Shown: positions 1 to 7,154 of the stretch, one piece after another
How positions within the stretch are numbered: position 1 is the stretch's first letter
Layout of the letters: the number at the start of each line of letters is the position of its first letter
From: Acidobacteriota bacterium
GTDB taxonomy: Bacteria > Acidobacteriota > Terriglobia > Acidoferrales > UBA7541
NCBI GenBank assembly: GCA_019239815.1
Contig: JAFAZL010000764.1
Coordinates: 1 to 8,861 of the forward strand
Length of the DNA stretch: 8,861 bases
Direction: 5' to 3'
Made by a program: the position numbers and the translations under genes
The notes under the pieces: generated by a model
The model's input: only the letters and a program-made list of their open reading frames with translations
The model's database searches: none
What the model was told of the DNA's origin: nothing

Positions 1-51
1 TCCGCCCGGCGTGAACACGACCGCGTATTCACCGCGCAAGCGAACACGCAT
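1..51 (-). CDS. Possible start of an unidentified gene, cut by the window edge
   Basis: An ATG at 51 opens a minus-strand frame that runs without a stop to the edge and gives 17 residues, beginning MRVRLRGEYAVVFTPGG. It would begin 17 bp after the stop of the LysR gene, in the same direction, as an operon partner would. No Shine-Dalgarno sequence precedes it (the upstream bases are pyrimidine-rich), but most genes here lack one. Seventeen residues are too few to recognise a family. It could equally be a chance open frame. Confidence 0.2.
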   Translation of the reverse strand, partial: MRVRLRGEYAVVFTPGG

Positions 52-68
52 AAAAGAGGTGTCGCGGC

Positions 69-980
69 TCAGCCCGCGCTGGAGCTTGCAGGCTCAGCCG
101 GTTTCTTGTGCTCGCGGATCAACGCGATCAAGGCCTGCGCCGCGCGCGGCAAACTGCGATCGCGGCGATATACCAGTCCGAGCTCGCGCCACAGATCGAC
201 GCCTTCGACAGTGAGCAATTTTACTTCGCCCGCCTTTACGTAGTCCTTGGCAAAGCTCTCGCTGATGAACGACACGCCGGCATCCGCCGCGACAAAACGC
301 TTGATCATACCGATGCTTGGCAATTCCATGCTAATGCGAATGCGCGAACGATAGGGCCGAAATAATTTGTCGAGCACCTGCCGCGTAAATCCCGTCTTCG
401 GAAAAATCAGCGGCTGTCCCGCCACTTCTTCCAGCGTAATCTTGGTACGATGAGCCAGCAGATTCCGCGTGCTCACCATGAACCGCAGCCGATCTTTGTG
501 AATGTGGTGCACACGCAGATTCGGCGATTTCGTCGGCAGCGTCACAATGCCGACGTCCACGGAACCATCTTCAATCCGCTGCAGAATCTTGTGGCTGAAA
601 TTGCGGTAAATGCTGATGTGAACCTGCGGAAACCGCCGCTGAAACTCCGCAAAAATATCGGGCAGCAAATACAAGCACGTAGCTTCGTTCGCCCCAAACA
701 GCACCGGCCCCTGCACCACATTGCCCCGATCGGCCACAACCTGCACCGATTCATCGCGCAGACGCAGCAGCCGCTCGGCGTAATCGAAAAGCACCTCGCC
801 GGCCGGCGTCAACTCAACAGATTTTGCGGAACGATCGAGCAACTTGGCGCGGTAGGCTTGCTCCAACTGACGAATTTGCGCGCTCACCGCAGACTGCGAG
901 CGAAAAACTTTCTGTCCAGCGCGAGAAAAACTCTTCAGTTTGGCGACGTATACGAAAGTGGCAAGTTGATCGAAGTCCAT
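69..980 (-). CDS. LysR-family transcriptional regulator
   Basis: This encodes a 303-residue protein, a normal length for the family. Residues 1-60 form the winged helix-turn-helix DNA-binding domain, with the typical pattern around SFSRAGQKVFRSQSAVSAQI (residues 17-36) and LTPAG at 57-61. Residues about 92-290 form the periplasmic-binding-protein-like effector domain, opening GPVLFGANEATCLYLLP and including DVGIV at 142-146 and the late AADAGVSFIS segment. Such proteins bind DNA as tetramers and respond to a small metabolite. The ATG at 980 is the only sensible start because an in-frame TAA lies about 21 nt upstream. No strong ribosome site is visible. The gene follows gltB in the same direction after 127 bp and has a TATAAT just upstream, so it is probably transcribed on its own as well. 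The effector is unknown. A role in controlling gltB, like GltC of Bacillus, is suggested only by position and by a LysR-type dyad upstream of gltB. The sequence does not look specially close to GltC. Confidence 0.93.
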   Translation of the reverse strand: MDFDQLATFVYVAKLKSFSRAGQKVFRSQSAVSAQIRQLEQAYRAKLLDRSAKSVELTPAGEVLFDYAERLLRLRDESVQVVADRGNVVQGPVLFGANEATCLYLLPDIFAEFQRRFPQVHISIYRNFSHKILQRIEDGSVDVGIVTLPTKSPNLRVHHIHKDRLRFMVSTRNLLAHRTKITLEEVAGQPLIFPKTGFTRQVLDKLFRPYRSRIRISMELPSIGMIKRFVAADAGVSFISESFAKDYVKAGEVKLLTVEGVDLWRELGLVYRRDRSLPRAAQALIALIREHKKPAEPASSSAG

Positions 981-1000
981 AGTTGAACCGCTCGCCGTGC

Positions 1001-1006
1001 ATTATA
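1001..1006 (-). promoter_or_regulatory. Candidate -10 box of the LysR gene
   Basis: On the minus strand this reads TATAAT, a perfect sigma-70-type -10 hexamer, and its downstream edge is 20 nt before the LysR ATG. A start site about 7 nt further on would leave a leader of only about 13 nt. No good -35 hexamer lies at 16-18 bp (ACCTCA is found at 17 bp), so the promoter may need an activator, which could be the regulator itself. Confidence 0.45.
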
Positions 1007-1079
1007 TCGGAATCGCGGACGAGTGAGGTAAATCCCTCCTTGGGATAGAGAATCATCATGACATGAACTGCGTGTGAAT

Positions 1080-1098
1080 GCGTGCGGACGTGGCACGC
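1080..1098. other. Small stem-loop after gltB
   Basis: The inverted repeat GCGTGC (1080-1085) and GCACGC (1093-1098) has a 7-nt loop and lies about 10 bp beyond the gltB stop. It overlaps the 10-bp palindrome GCACGCGTGC at 1093-1102. No T-run follows on the minus strand, so it is not a standard intrinsic terminator. It may slow transcription or 3' decay, or be chance in GC-rich DNA. Confidence 0.3.
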
Positions 1099-1107
1099 GT
1101 GCAGCGT

Positions 1108-4100
1108 CTAGGCGTGCAATGCAGCTTGTGAATTCGCGGAGCCGTGGTCCACGAACAAATTGTCGGTACGCATCAAGCGAGCCAACACGGGCTTCCACGT
1201 GTCGGCGACCGTCGCCTGCAAATGAACCGGTTGCACACGAACGAAAGGCAACCCGTTGCGTCGCGACAGCAAACGGCTAGCACGCGGGCTGCTTGTGAAT
1301 TGAACGTGCTCTTCGAGCACGCGACGCAGCCAGGATTCTTCCTCGGCTTCCACTTCATGAATGCCGACGAAGTCGCCGTTCAACACATCTTCGACTTCTG
1401 CGCGCAGCACGTACGCCAAACCGCCCGTCATACCCGAACCGAAATTCAATCCCAGCGGACCGAGCACCAGCGCAACGCCGCCCGTCATATATTCGCAGCC
1501 ATGCTGTCCGACGCCCTCAACCACAGCAAGCGCGCCGCTGTTGCGAACCGCAAACCGCTCTCCTGCCCGTCCCGCGACATAAAGCCGCCCCGAAGTCGCA
1601 CCATACAAAACTGTGTTACCCGCGAGCACGTCGCCGCGCCGCGAAGCCGCCGAACCCGCCGACAGCGCGATCGTACCGCCAGACAGACCTTTGCCGACGT
1701 AATCGTTCGCCTCGCCGTTCAATTTCAGCGTCACGCCTTCTGCCAGAAACGCGCCGAAGCTTTGTCCCGCTGCGCCATCAAACGCCTGAACCACTTCACC
1801 GTCAGTGAAACCGCTCTGCACGCGGCGGCGCATCAGTTCGCCGCTGAGTCCCGCGCCAACGCTGCGATCGAAATTGTGGATCGCCTGCGGCCGCGCGCGT
1901 TCTTCCGCCGGCTTGTCGAAATAATATGAATCGTCGGCTGCACCCGTATGCTCAACCGGGACTTGCCGCGGCGCGACTCGTCGTGCTTCCGACACAGGCA
2001 CAACCATGAACGCGTCCATGCCCGATCGCGTATCGAGTAGATCGTACCAGCCGCGCAATTCGTCGAGCGATTTCACGCCGAGTTTCGCCAGCTTGCCGCG
2101 CACTTCTTCGGCCAGCGACCGGAAGTACGCCACGATCATTTCCGGCTTACCCGCGAATCGCGTGCGCAGGGTCTCATCCTGCGTCGCGATGCCAACCGGA
2201 CAAGTGTTCAGATGGCACTGACGCGCCATCACGCAGCCGATCGCGAGCAGCGCCGCTGTGCCGAAGCCAAACTCATCCGCGCCCAAAATCGCCGCGATGA
2301 TAATGTCGCGCGAAAATTTCAGTCCGCCGTCAACGCGCAGCGAAATCCGCGAACGCAAGCCAGCGCGCACCAACGTCTCGTGTGTCTCGCGGAGGCCGAT
2401 CTCCCACGGAAGCCCAGTGTTCTTGATCGAAGTCAGCGGCGACGATCCCGTTCCGCCGTTATGCCCGCTGATCGTAATTACATTCGCGCCCGCTTTAGCA
2501 ACGCCGGCCGCGATGATACCGACTCCTGTGCTCGAAACAAGCTTCACACCGACTCGCGCGGGTGGATTCACCGCCCGCAAGTCGTGAATGAGCTGCGCCA
2601 AATCCTCAATACTGTAAATGTCGTGATGCGGCGGCGGAGAAATCAGCGGCGTACCCGGCGTCGCATGACGAATCTTCGCGATGTATTCCGTAACTTTCTT
2701 CGCCGGAAGCTGCCCACCTTCGCCCGGTTTCGAGCCTTGCGCCATCTTGATTTCGAGTTCCTGCGCGTGGACAAGGTAATTCGCCGTCACACCAAATCGG
2801 CCGGACGCCACCTGCTTGATCTTGTTCGCCGCGTGCGGTTCGTCGGTATACAGCTTCGGATCTTCGCCGCCTTCACCGGTATTGCTGCGGCCTCCAAGCT
2901 GATTCATCGCCAGCGCGAGCGTGCGATGCGCCTCAAGCCCCAGCGATCCAAGCGACATCGCCTGTGTGCTGAAATTCTTGACGATCTCATCGACCGATTC
3001 GACTTCATCGATCGAGAGCGGTGTCGCCTGCACGGTCTCAAGCAAATCGCGCAAGAATACCGTCCCCTGTGAATCGGCAAGCTCTTCAAACGCCGGATAC
3101 TTCCCTGCCGTCGGATTCTTCACGTGAGCGTGCAGCCGCCGAACGATCTCGGGCGAATTCGCATGCAGCTCAGCGCCTTTGCGGAAGCGATACAGGCCGG
3201 AATCGCCCATGTCTTCCATCGCCGCCGAATACCCATGCTCATGCATGCGCAAATAATCTTTGAGCAAATCGTCGAGGCTCTTCTGCCCAGGAAAATCCGA
3301 AACATCCTCAAAAAACTCCGAGCAAAAGTCTTCCGACAGCCCGACGATTTCAAACAGATGGCTGTTCCGGTAGCTCGCCAGCGTCGAAACACCCATGCGC
3401 GCCAAAACTTTTCGCAGGCCCGCATTGATCGCGGTTCGCATTCGCTCCGCGCCGCCTTCTTCCAGCGATTCCGCAAATTGATCCGCGAGATACGGCACCA
3501 CCGCGCTCGCACCCGCGGCAACGAGCAGCGCCACGTGATGCGTGTCAAAAACCTGCGCCGATTCAACGATGAGGGGAACGTCCCAAAGTCCGTCGCGGAC
3601 CATCGCTTTCCACACCGTCGCGGTCGCAAGCAGCGCCGGCAACGCGCCGCGCTCGCTGCTGATGCCGCGATCGGAAAGGAGGAGGAGGCCCGGGCGTCCG
3701 CTGTCACTCAGAGGGGTAGTCAGCTGAGTAATGCTACAGCGCGCGCCCGAGACTCCCATTGGGGCAGGAAACGTGAAATGCACTTTTTGTACGGGACCAA
3801 ACGTGGCCGACAATTCGGCGAGCTGGCCCGCGCTGATAATCGGACTCGGCAGCACGACGCCATGCGGCAGATGAACGGCAAGGGACATCACCTGCGATTC
3901 ACGCAGCGGATCGATCGGCGGATTCGTGACTTGCGCGAACCGCTGCTTGCAGTAATCCCAAAGCGTGCGCGGCAGCGTGGAAAGAAACGCCGGCGGCGCG
4001 TCGTCGCCCATGCTCCAATCGGCTTCTTTGCCGTGAGGGAGCGCAGAAAATAGAATTTTGAATTGGTCTTCGGTCCAGCCGGCGGCAGCAGCAACACGCT

Positions 4101-5466
4101 TCGGCTGCTCAATGCTCGGCGGCGTTACCGCGACGGCCTTTTCGCCGAGCGGGCGAACCTGCGGCAGCGCATTGCGCGATTGCTGCGTGGCGAGCCGCTT
4201 CAAAATTTCGCGCCAGCGAAAAACCGTACCAGTGACCGGATTTGCGAGAATCATTTCACCGGGGCCAAGCCGCTGGCGTTCGGCGATGCGCGATTCCGGC
4301 AGATCGACCAATCCGGTTTCCGAGCCAGCGATGATCAGCCCATCGTGCGTCATCGTGTAGCGCAGCGGCCGAAGCCCATTACGATCGAGCTTTGCGCCAA
4401 CGAAATTGCCGTCGGAGAAAACGAGCGCGGCCGGGCCGTCCCACGGCTCGCTGTCTTGCGAGAGTGATGCCAACGCGCCGCGAACGTCGCGCGAGAGCAG
4501 CGGATCGTTTTCAAACGCCGGCGGCACCATCGAGAGCATCGCGGCCTCGGGCGAATATCCTTCCAGCAGCTTCTGCTCGAACGCGTTGTCAAAGCTCGCC
4601 GAGTCGCTGACGTTCTCTTCAAGAATCTCGTACCAGCTGCCGACGGTGAGCTTGGCGCGCAGCTCGCGATTCTTCGCGCGAATCCAGCGTCGATTGGAAA
4701 TGATGGTGTTGATTTCGCCGTTGTGCGCCGAATAGCGGAACGGCTGCGCGAGAGCCCACGAAGGTGACGTGTTCGTCGAATAGCGCTGGTGGAACACGGC
4801 GAATGTCGTGGCAAAGAGCGAATCGCGCAGGTCTTCGTAGAATTGCGGGAACTGCCAGGGCGTGAGCAGGCCTTTGTAGACCACTGTTAGCGACGACAGC
4901 GAACAGATGTAACAGCGCGGCGGCAATATCGATTCGGCGCGCTTGCGCAACAGAGAAAGACGAAACTCAAATTTTGCCGGCTCACGAGTAGCGTGGAACG
5001 GCGAAACATAAAACTGCCACGACTCCGGCATCGTTTCGAGCGAACGCGGTCCGAGAACGGCGGCGTTGACCGGAACGCGGCGCCACCCAAGGACGCGGAG
5101 TCGCTCGGTGTCGGCTGCGGCTTCGATCGCGCGTCGCGCATCCTCGGAAGTGCCAGCCGGAAAAAACGCGAAGCCCAGGCCGAAATGCTCGGGGAGATCG
5201 ATCTTCTGCTCTGCAGCGCGCGCGCGGAAGAATGCCTGCGGAATCGATGTGAGCAGCCCGGCGCCATCGCCGCTGGCCCCGTCGGCATCGACGCCGCCGC
5301 GGTGAGTCAGGCGCTCAAGCGCGTTCAGCGCGTATTGAACGATGTCGTGGCTTGGCGGGCTCGCGAGTTGCGCAATAAATCCTGTCCCGCACGCATCATG
5401 GTCCGGGTGGCCCCAGTTGGGGTGCTTGCGCCGACCTCTTTGTTGCCCCTCGTGGCACAAAGACAT
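1108..5466 (-). CDS. gltB: Glutamate synthase large (alpha) subunit
   Basis: GOGAT large subunit: it releases ammonia from glutamine and adds it to 2-oxoglutarate, giving two glutamates. The protein has 1452 residues, slightly short for the family. Cys26 (DACGTGF) is the expected N-terminal nucleophile, so a 25-residue propeptide should be removed. The glutaminase domain runs to about 430, with THRGG (54-58), HQRYSTNTSPSW (226-237), HNGEINT (248-254) and DRNGLRPLRY (361-370). A divergent central domain follows (about 465-780; MGDDAP 486-491, VTNPPIDP 513-520). The FMN/synthase domain (about 820-1200) has SNTGEGGEDP (861-870), GEGGQLPAKK (915-924), PPPHHDIYSIEDL (944-956) and GHNGGTGSSP (1001-1010). 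The 3Fe-4S cluster ligands are Cys1078, Cys1084 and Cys1089. The GXGXG beta-helix domain fills about 1230-1400. All expected catalytic motifs are intact. ATG at 5466 is the first start codon before Cys26 that leaves a plausible propeptide; no clear Shine-Dalgarno sequence precedes it. No gltD is in the window, so whether the electron donor is NADPH (through GltD) or ferredoxin cannot be decided here. Confidence 0.98.
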   Translation of the reverse strand: MSLCHEGQQRGRRKHPNWGHPDHDACGTGFIAQLASPPSHDIVQYALNALERLTHRGGVDADGASGDGAGLLTSIPQAFFRARAAEQKIDLPEHFGLGFAFFPAGTSEDARRAIEAAADTERLRVLGWRRVPVNAAVLGPRSLETMPESWQFYVSPFHATREPAKFEFRLSLLRKRAESILPPRCYICSLSSLTVVYKGLLTPWQFPQFYEDLRDSLFATTFAVFHQRYSTNTSPSWALAQPFRYSAHNGEINTIISNRRWIRAKNRELRAKLTVGSWYEILEENVSDSASFDNAFEQKLLEGYSPEAAMLSMVPPAFENDPLLSRDVRGALASLSQDSEPWDGPAALVFSDGNFVGAKLDRNGLRPLRYTMTHDGLIIAGSETGLVDLPESRIAERQRLGPGEMILANPVTGTVFRWREILKRLATQQSRNALPQVRPLGEKAVAVTPPSIEQPKRVAAAAGWTEDQFKILFSALPHGKEADWSMGDDAPPAFLSTLPRTLWDYCKQRFAQVTNPPIDPLRESQVMSLAVHLPHGVVLPSPIISAGQLAELSATFGPVQKVHFTFPAPMGVSGARCSITQLTTPLSDSGRPGLLLLSDRGISSERGALPALLATATVWKAMVRDGLWDVPLIVESAQVFDTHHVALLVAAGASAVVPYLADQFAESLEEGGAERMRTAINAGLRKVLARMGVSTLASYRNSHLFEIVGLSEDFCSEFFEDVSDFPGQKSLDDLLKDYLRMHEHGYSAAMEDMGDSGLYRFRKGAELHANSPEIVRRLHAHVKNPTAGKYPAFEELADSQGTVFLRDLLETVQATPLSIDEVESVDEIVKNFSTQAMSLGSLGLEAHRTLALAMNQLGGRSNTGEGGEDPKLYTDEPHAANKIKQVASGRFGVTANYLVHAQELEIKMAQGSKPGEGGQLPAKKVTEYIAKIRHATPGTPLISPPPHHDIYSIEDLAQLIHDLRAVNPPARVGVKLVSSTGVGIIAAGVAKAGANVITISGHNGGTGSSPLTSIKNTGLPWEIGLRETHETLVRAGLRSRISLRVDGGLKFSRDIIIAAILGADEFGFGTAALLAIGCVMARQCHLNTCPVGIATQDETLRTRFAGKPEMIVAYFRSLAEEVRGKLAKLGVKSLDELRGWYDLLDTRSGMDAFMVVPVSEARRVAPRQVPVEHTGAADDSYYFDKPAEERARPQAIHNFDRSVGAGLSGELMRRRVQSGFTDGEVVQAFDGAAGQSFGAFLAEGVTLKLNGEANDYVGKGLSGGTIALSAGSAASRRGDVLAGNTVLYGATSGRLYVAGRAGERFAVRNSGALAVVEGVGQHGCEYMTGGVALVLGPLGLNFGSGMTGGLAYVLRAEVEDVLNGDFVGIHEVEAEEESWLRRVLEEHVQFTSSPRASRLLSRRNGLPFVRVQPVHLQATVADTWKPVLARLMRTDNLFVDHGSANSQAALHA

Positions 5467-5481
5467 AAGTCTTTATGGTTC

Positions 5482-5504
5482 AGTTGTGCCCATCTTGTAC
5501 AACT
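5482..5504. promoter_or_regulatory. Candidate LysR-type operator upstream of gltB
   Basis: The perfect inverted repeat AGTTGT (5482-5487) and ACAACT (5499-5504) is separated by exactly 11 nt. It therefore has the T-N11-A core inside a dyad that is the classic LysR-family site. It ends 15 bp before the gltB ATG and overlaps the likely promoter, which would fit either repression or an activation site close to RNA polymerase. A LysR gene lies just beyond gltB. The pairing of that protein with this site is inference. Confidence 0.5.
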
Positions 5505-5523
5505 CAGATTTTTTATTCGGCAA
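5494..5523 (-). promoter_or_regulatory. Weak candidate promoter of gltB
   Basis: On the minus strand TTGCCG (5518-5523) and TACAAG (5494-5499) are 18 bp apart and each matches four of six consensus bases. A start near 5487 would give a leader of about 20 nt. An alternative is CATAAA near 5471-5476 with TTGTAC at 5497-5502, which would make the message nearly leaderless. No sigma-54 GG-N10-GC pattern was seen in the upstream region. Confidence 0.25.
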
Positions 5524-5672
5524 AACAATTTTTTGGAGGAAGAGGTGGGCAGAATGCGGAATGGTGCATAAATAGCGGCTTTTTACCGATTTCTCGGGTT
5601 AGCTGGCCTGAGTCGATAGTTTACAGCCAAATTAAAAATTTCTGGGAGTGGCCGGGGCGGCGGGGTTGGTAG

Positions 5673-5712
5673 CGCCGGTTTGCCCTGAGCTTCGAAGGGC
5701 ATCCTGCCGGCG
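5673..5712. repeat. Composite stem-loop between pmbA and gltB
   Basis: Two nested perfect 6-bp stems are present: an outer CGCCGG (5673-5678) with CCGGCG (5707-5712), and an inner TGCCCT (5681-5686) with AGGGCA (5696-5701) around a 9-nt loop, gagcttcga. The element begins about 30 bp past the pmbA stop. No T-run follows directly on the minus strand; the nearest (ATTTTTAATTT) is about 35 nt away. It resembles the dispersed CCCTTCGA...GCTCAGGG palindromes seen in many GC-rich genomes. It may stabilise or end the tldD-pmbA message. Confidence 0.5.
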
Positions 5713-5741
5713 TTCTTGCCTTGGGTCGCCGCCAGCCGATC

Positions 5742-7154
5742 CTAGAACTTGGTGACTTCGGAAAAGTGAAAGTCACGGACCTTCATGGCCGGCACGACCA
5801 TTTCGAACGCTTCTTCCCCGGTCGCCCGGACCGCCGGCCCCATCATCTCGACGTTCTTTAGCATCTCGAGCAGCGACTGATTGAAGCGGAAATTCCTAAC
5901 TGCGGACGTGACTTTTCCCTTATCAACCAGAAACAGCCCGTCGCGCGTCATACCGGTCATGATTTTCTCGTACGGATCGACCTCGCGGATGTACCAAAGC
6001 CGCGTGACAAGCAATCCTCGATCAGTGGACGCGATCATTTTTTCAATGTTGTCGCTGCCGCCGCCGAAAACGAGGTTCATCGGGGCTTCGCCGTACTCAT
6101 TCGGCAATGTAAATCCGTGGCCAGTCGGCCTTTTCTTCGCAGCCCTTGCCGAGACCCGTGAATAAACGAGATTTTTCGGCACGCCGTTCTGAACCAGCGA
6201 CACCTTTTCGCGCGGCATGCCTTCCCCATCGAAAGGAGAACCGAGTTGCAGCGGGTGATAGGCGTCATCGGTGACGCTGATGTTCTTGCCGAAGATCGGT
6301 TTGCCCATTCGATCGTTGAGGCACGAGCGCTTATCGGCGAGCGCAGTGGCCGAGAAATCGTAAAAGAGGAAGCCGACCACATCGAGCACCGCGGAGGGCT
6401 CGAGAATCACCGTATACTTGCCGGGAGCGAGTTCCTGCGCGTTGAGCGCTCGATGCGCCTTGTCGCTGGCGATGGCGGCAAGCTGTTGCGGGTCGAAATC
6501 GCGGACATTGCAGGCATTCGCTTTTGCCCAGCTCGCCGCGGGCGATTCCTGCATGGTGATCGAAAATTCGGCGTGCGTTTCGCGATAGCTCGCAAACAGT
6601 CCGCGCGAATTCCCCATCGCCGATTGCGACATCCCGCTGGCAAAAATCCCCGCAGCGACTTGCCGATTTTTAATGGCAAGATCGCAAGCGCGTTTCACCG
6701 CTCGAGCCCGATCCTCAGGAGTGATCGCGGCCGTCGGCGCGGCGAAGCGATTCACTTTGCGATATTTTTGTTTGCCGGGCATCGGGAGCAGACGCGGGTC
6801 TTTCGGCTGGCTGTACGCGAGCGATAGCGAAGACTCGATCGCTGTGCGCAGCGAATCTTCATCGATGCGATTCGTTGTGGCGCGCGCCGTGCGCCCATCA
6901 ACGACCGTGCGGACCGAAACCGTCAATCCTCGCTCGGCGACGTTTTGATGGATTGCGTTGTTGGCAAAGCGCGTCAGCGAGTCATCGACTTCATCGACAT
7001 GCACCTCGGTTTCGTCTGCCTCGGTGGATTTTGCGAGGCGCAAAACGTCATCGATGACGTCGTGCAATGCGCGTTCAGGCAGCAAGCCGGCGGCTCCGGC
7101 GGTTGCTACCGATGCTTTAAGTCCGCGCTTGATGACTTCGCGAGAGAGAATCAT
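5742..7154 (-). CDS. pmbA: TldE/PmbA-type subunit of the TldD-TldE protease
   Basis: This encodes 470 residues, a usual length for PmbA/TldE. It shows the family layout: an N-terminal domain (about 29-115) and a C-terminal half with SPFDGEGMPREKVSLVQNG (306-324), GEAPMNLVFGGG (355-366), TGMTRDGLFLVDKGKV (400-415) and NFRFNQS (421-427). The HExxxH zinc motif of TldD is absent; the matching region reads LEPSAVLDVVGF (251-262). This is therefore the non-metal partner, which is known to be required together with TldD in a hetero-oligomer that cleaves small or unfolded peptides (microcin B17 leader and CcdA in E. coli). The ATG at 7154 overlaps the tldD stop as ATGA, pointing to translational coupling; no Shine-Dalgarno site is needed or seen. 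The frame stays open 94 codons further upstream, but that part lies wholly inside tldD and does not look like family sequence. Residues 1-28 are an Ala/Gly-rich extension before the conserved core. The native substrate here is unknown. Confidence 0.95.
   Translation of the reverse strand: MILSREVIKRGLKASVATAGAAGLLPERALHDVIDDVLRLAKSTEADETEVHVDEVDDSLTRFANNAIHQNVAERGLTVSVRTVVDGRTARATTNRIDEDSLRTAIESSLSLAYSQPKDPRLLPMPGKQKYRKVNRFAAPTAAITPEDRARAVKRACDLAIKNRQVAAGIFASGMSQSAMGNSRGLFASYRETHAEFSITMQESPAASWAKANACNVRDFDPQQLAAIASDKAHRALNAQELAPGKYTVILEPSAVLDVVGFLFYDFSATALADKRSCLNDRMGKPIFGKNISVTDDAYHPLQLGSPFDGEGMPREKVSLVQNGVPKNLVYSRVSARAAKKRPTGHGFTLPNEYGEAPMNLVFGGGSDNIEKMIASTDRGLLVTRLWYIREVDPYEKIMTGMTRDGLFLVDKGKVTSAVRNFRFNQSLLEMLKNVEMMGPAVRATGEEAFEMVVPAMKVRDFHFSEVTKF

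Noticed and set aside
67..99. Direct repeat GGCTCAGCC at 67-75 and 91-99 at the end of the LysR gene
   Set aside because: Short, mostly inside the coding sequence and explained by Ala/Ser codons; any hairpin it forms has only 4-bp stems and no T-run.
69..980. Naming the LysR gene gltC
   Set aside because: Only location supports it. The protein does not look particularly close to Bacillus GltC, and many LysR proteins sit beside unrelated genes.
450..986. Plus-strand open frame opposite the LysR gene
   Set aside because: The minus-strand frame has clear helix-turn-helix and effector-domain conservation; this one has no recognisable features.
1144..4053. Long plus-strand open frames opposite gltB (1144-1929, 2212-3072, 3124-4053)
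   Set aside because: They lie entirely antisense to a gene with full-length family conservation, are rich in Arg and low-complexity residues, and match no family I know. They are shadows of GC-rich codon use.
5473..5493. A six-codon upstream frame (MGTTEP) ending 6 nt before the gltB start
   Set aside because: It is too short to separate from chance, has no ribosome site, and overlaps the candidate operator.
5583..5702. A 39-codon minus-strand frame between pmbA and gltB, considered as a peptide substrate of TldD-PmbA
   Set aside because: Its start is inside the composite stem-loop, there is no spaced ribosome site, and the Pro/Arg-rich peptide has no precursor features such as a leader and a Cys/Ser/Thr-rich core.
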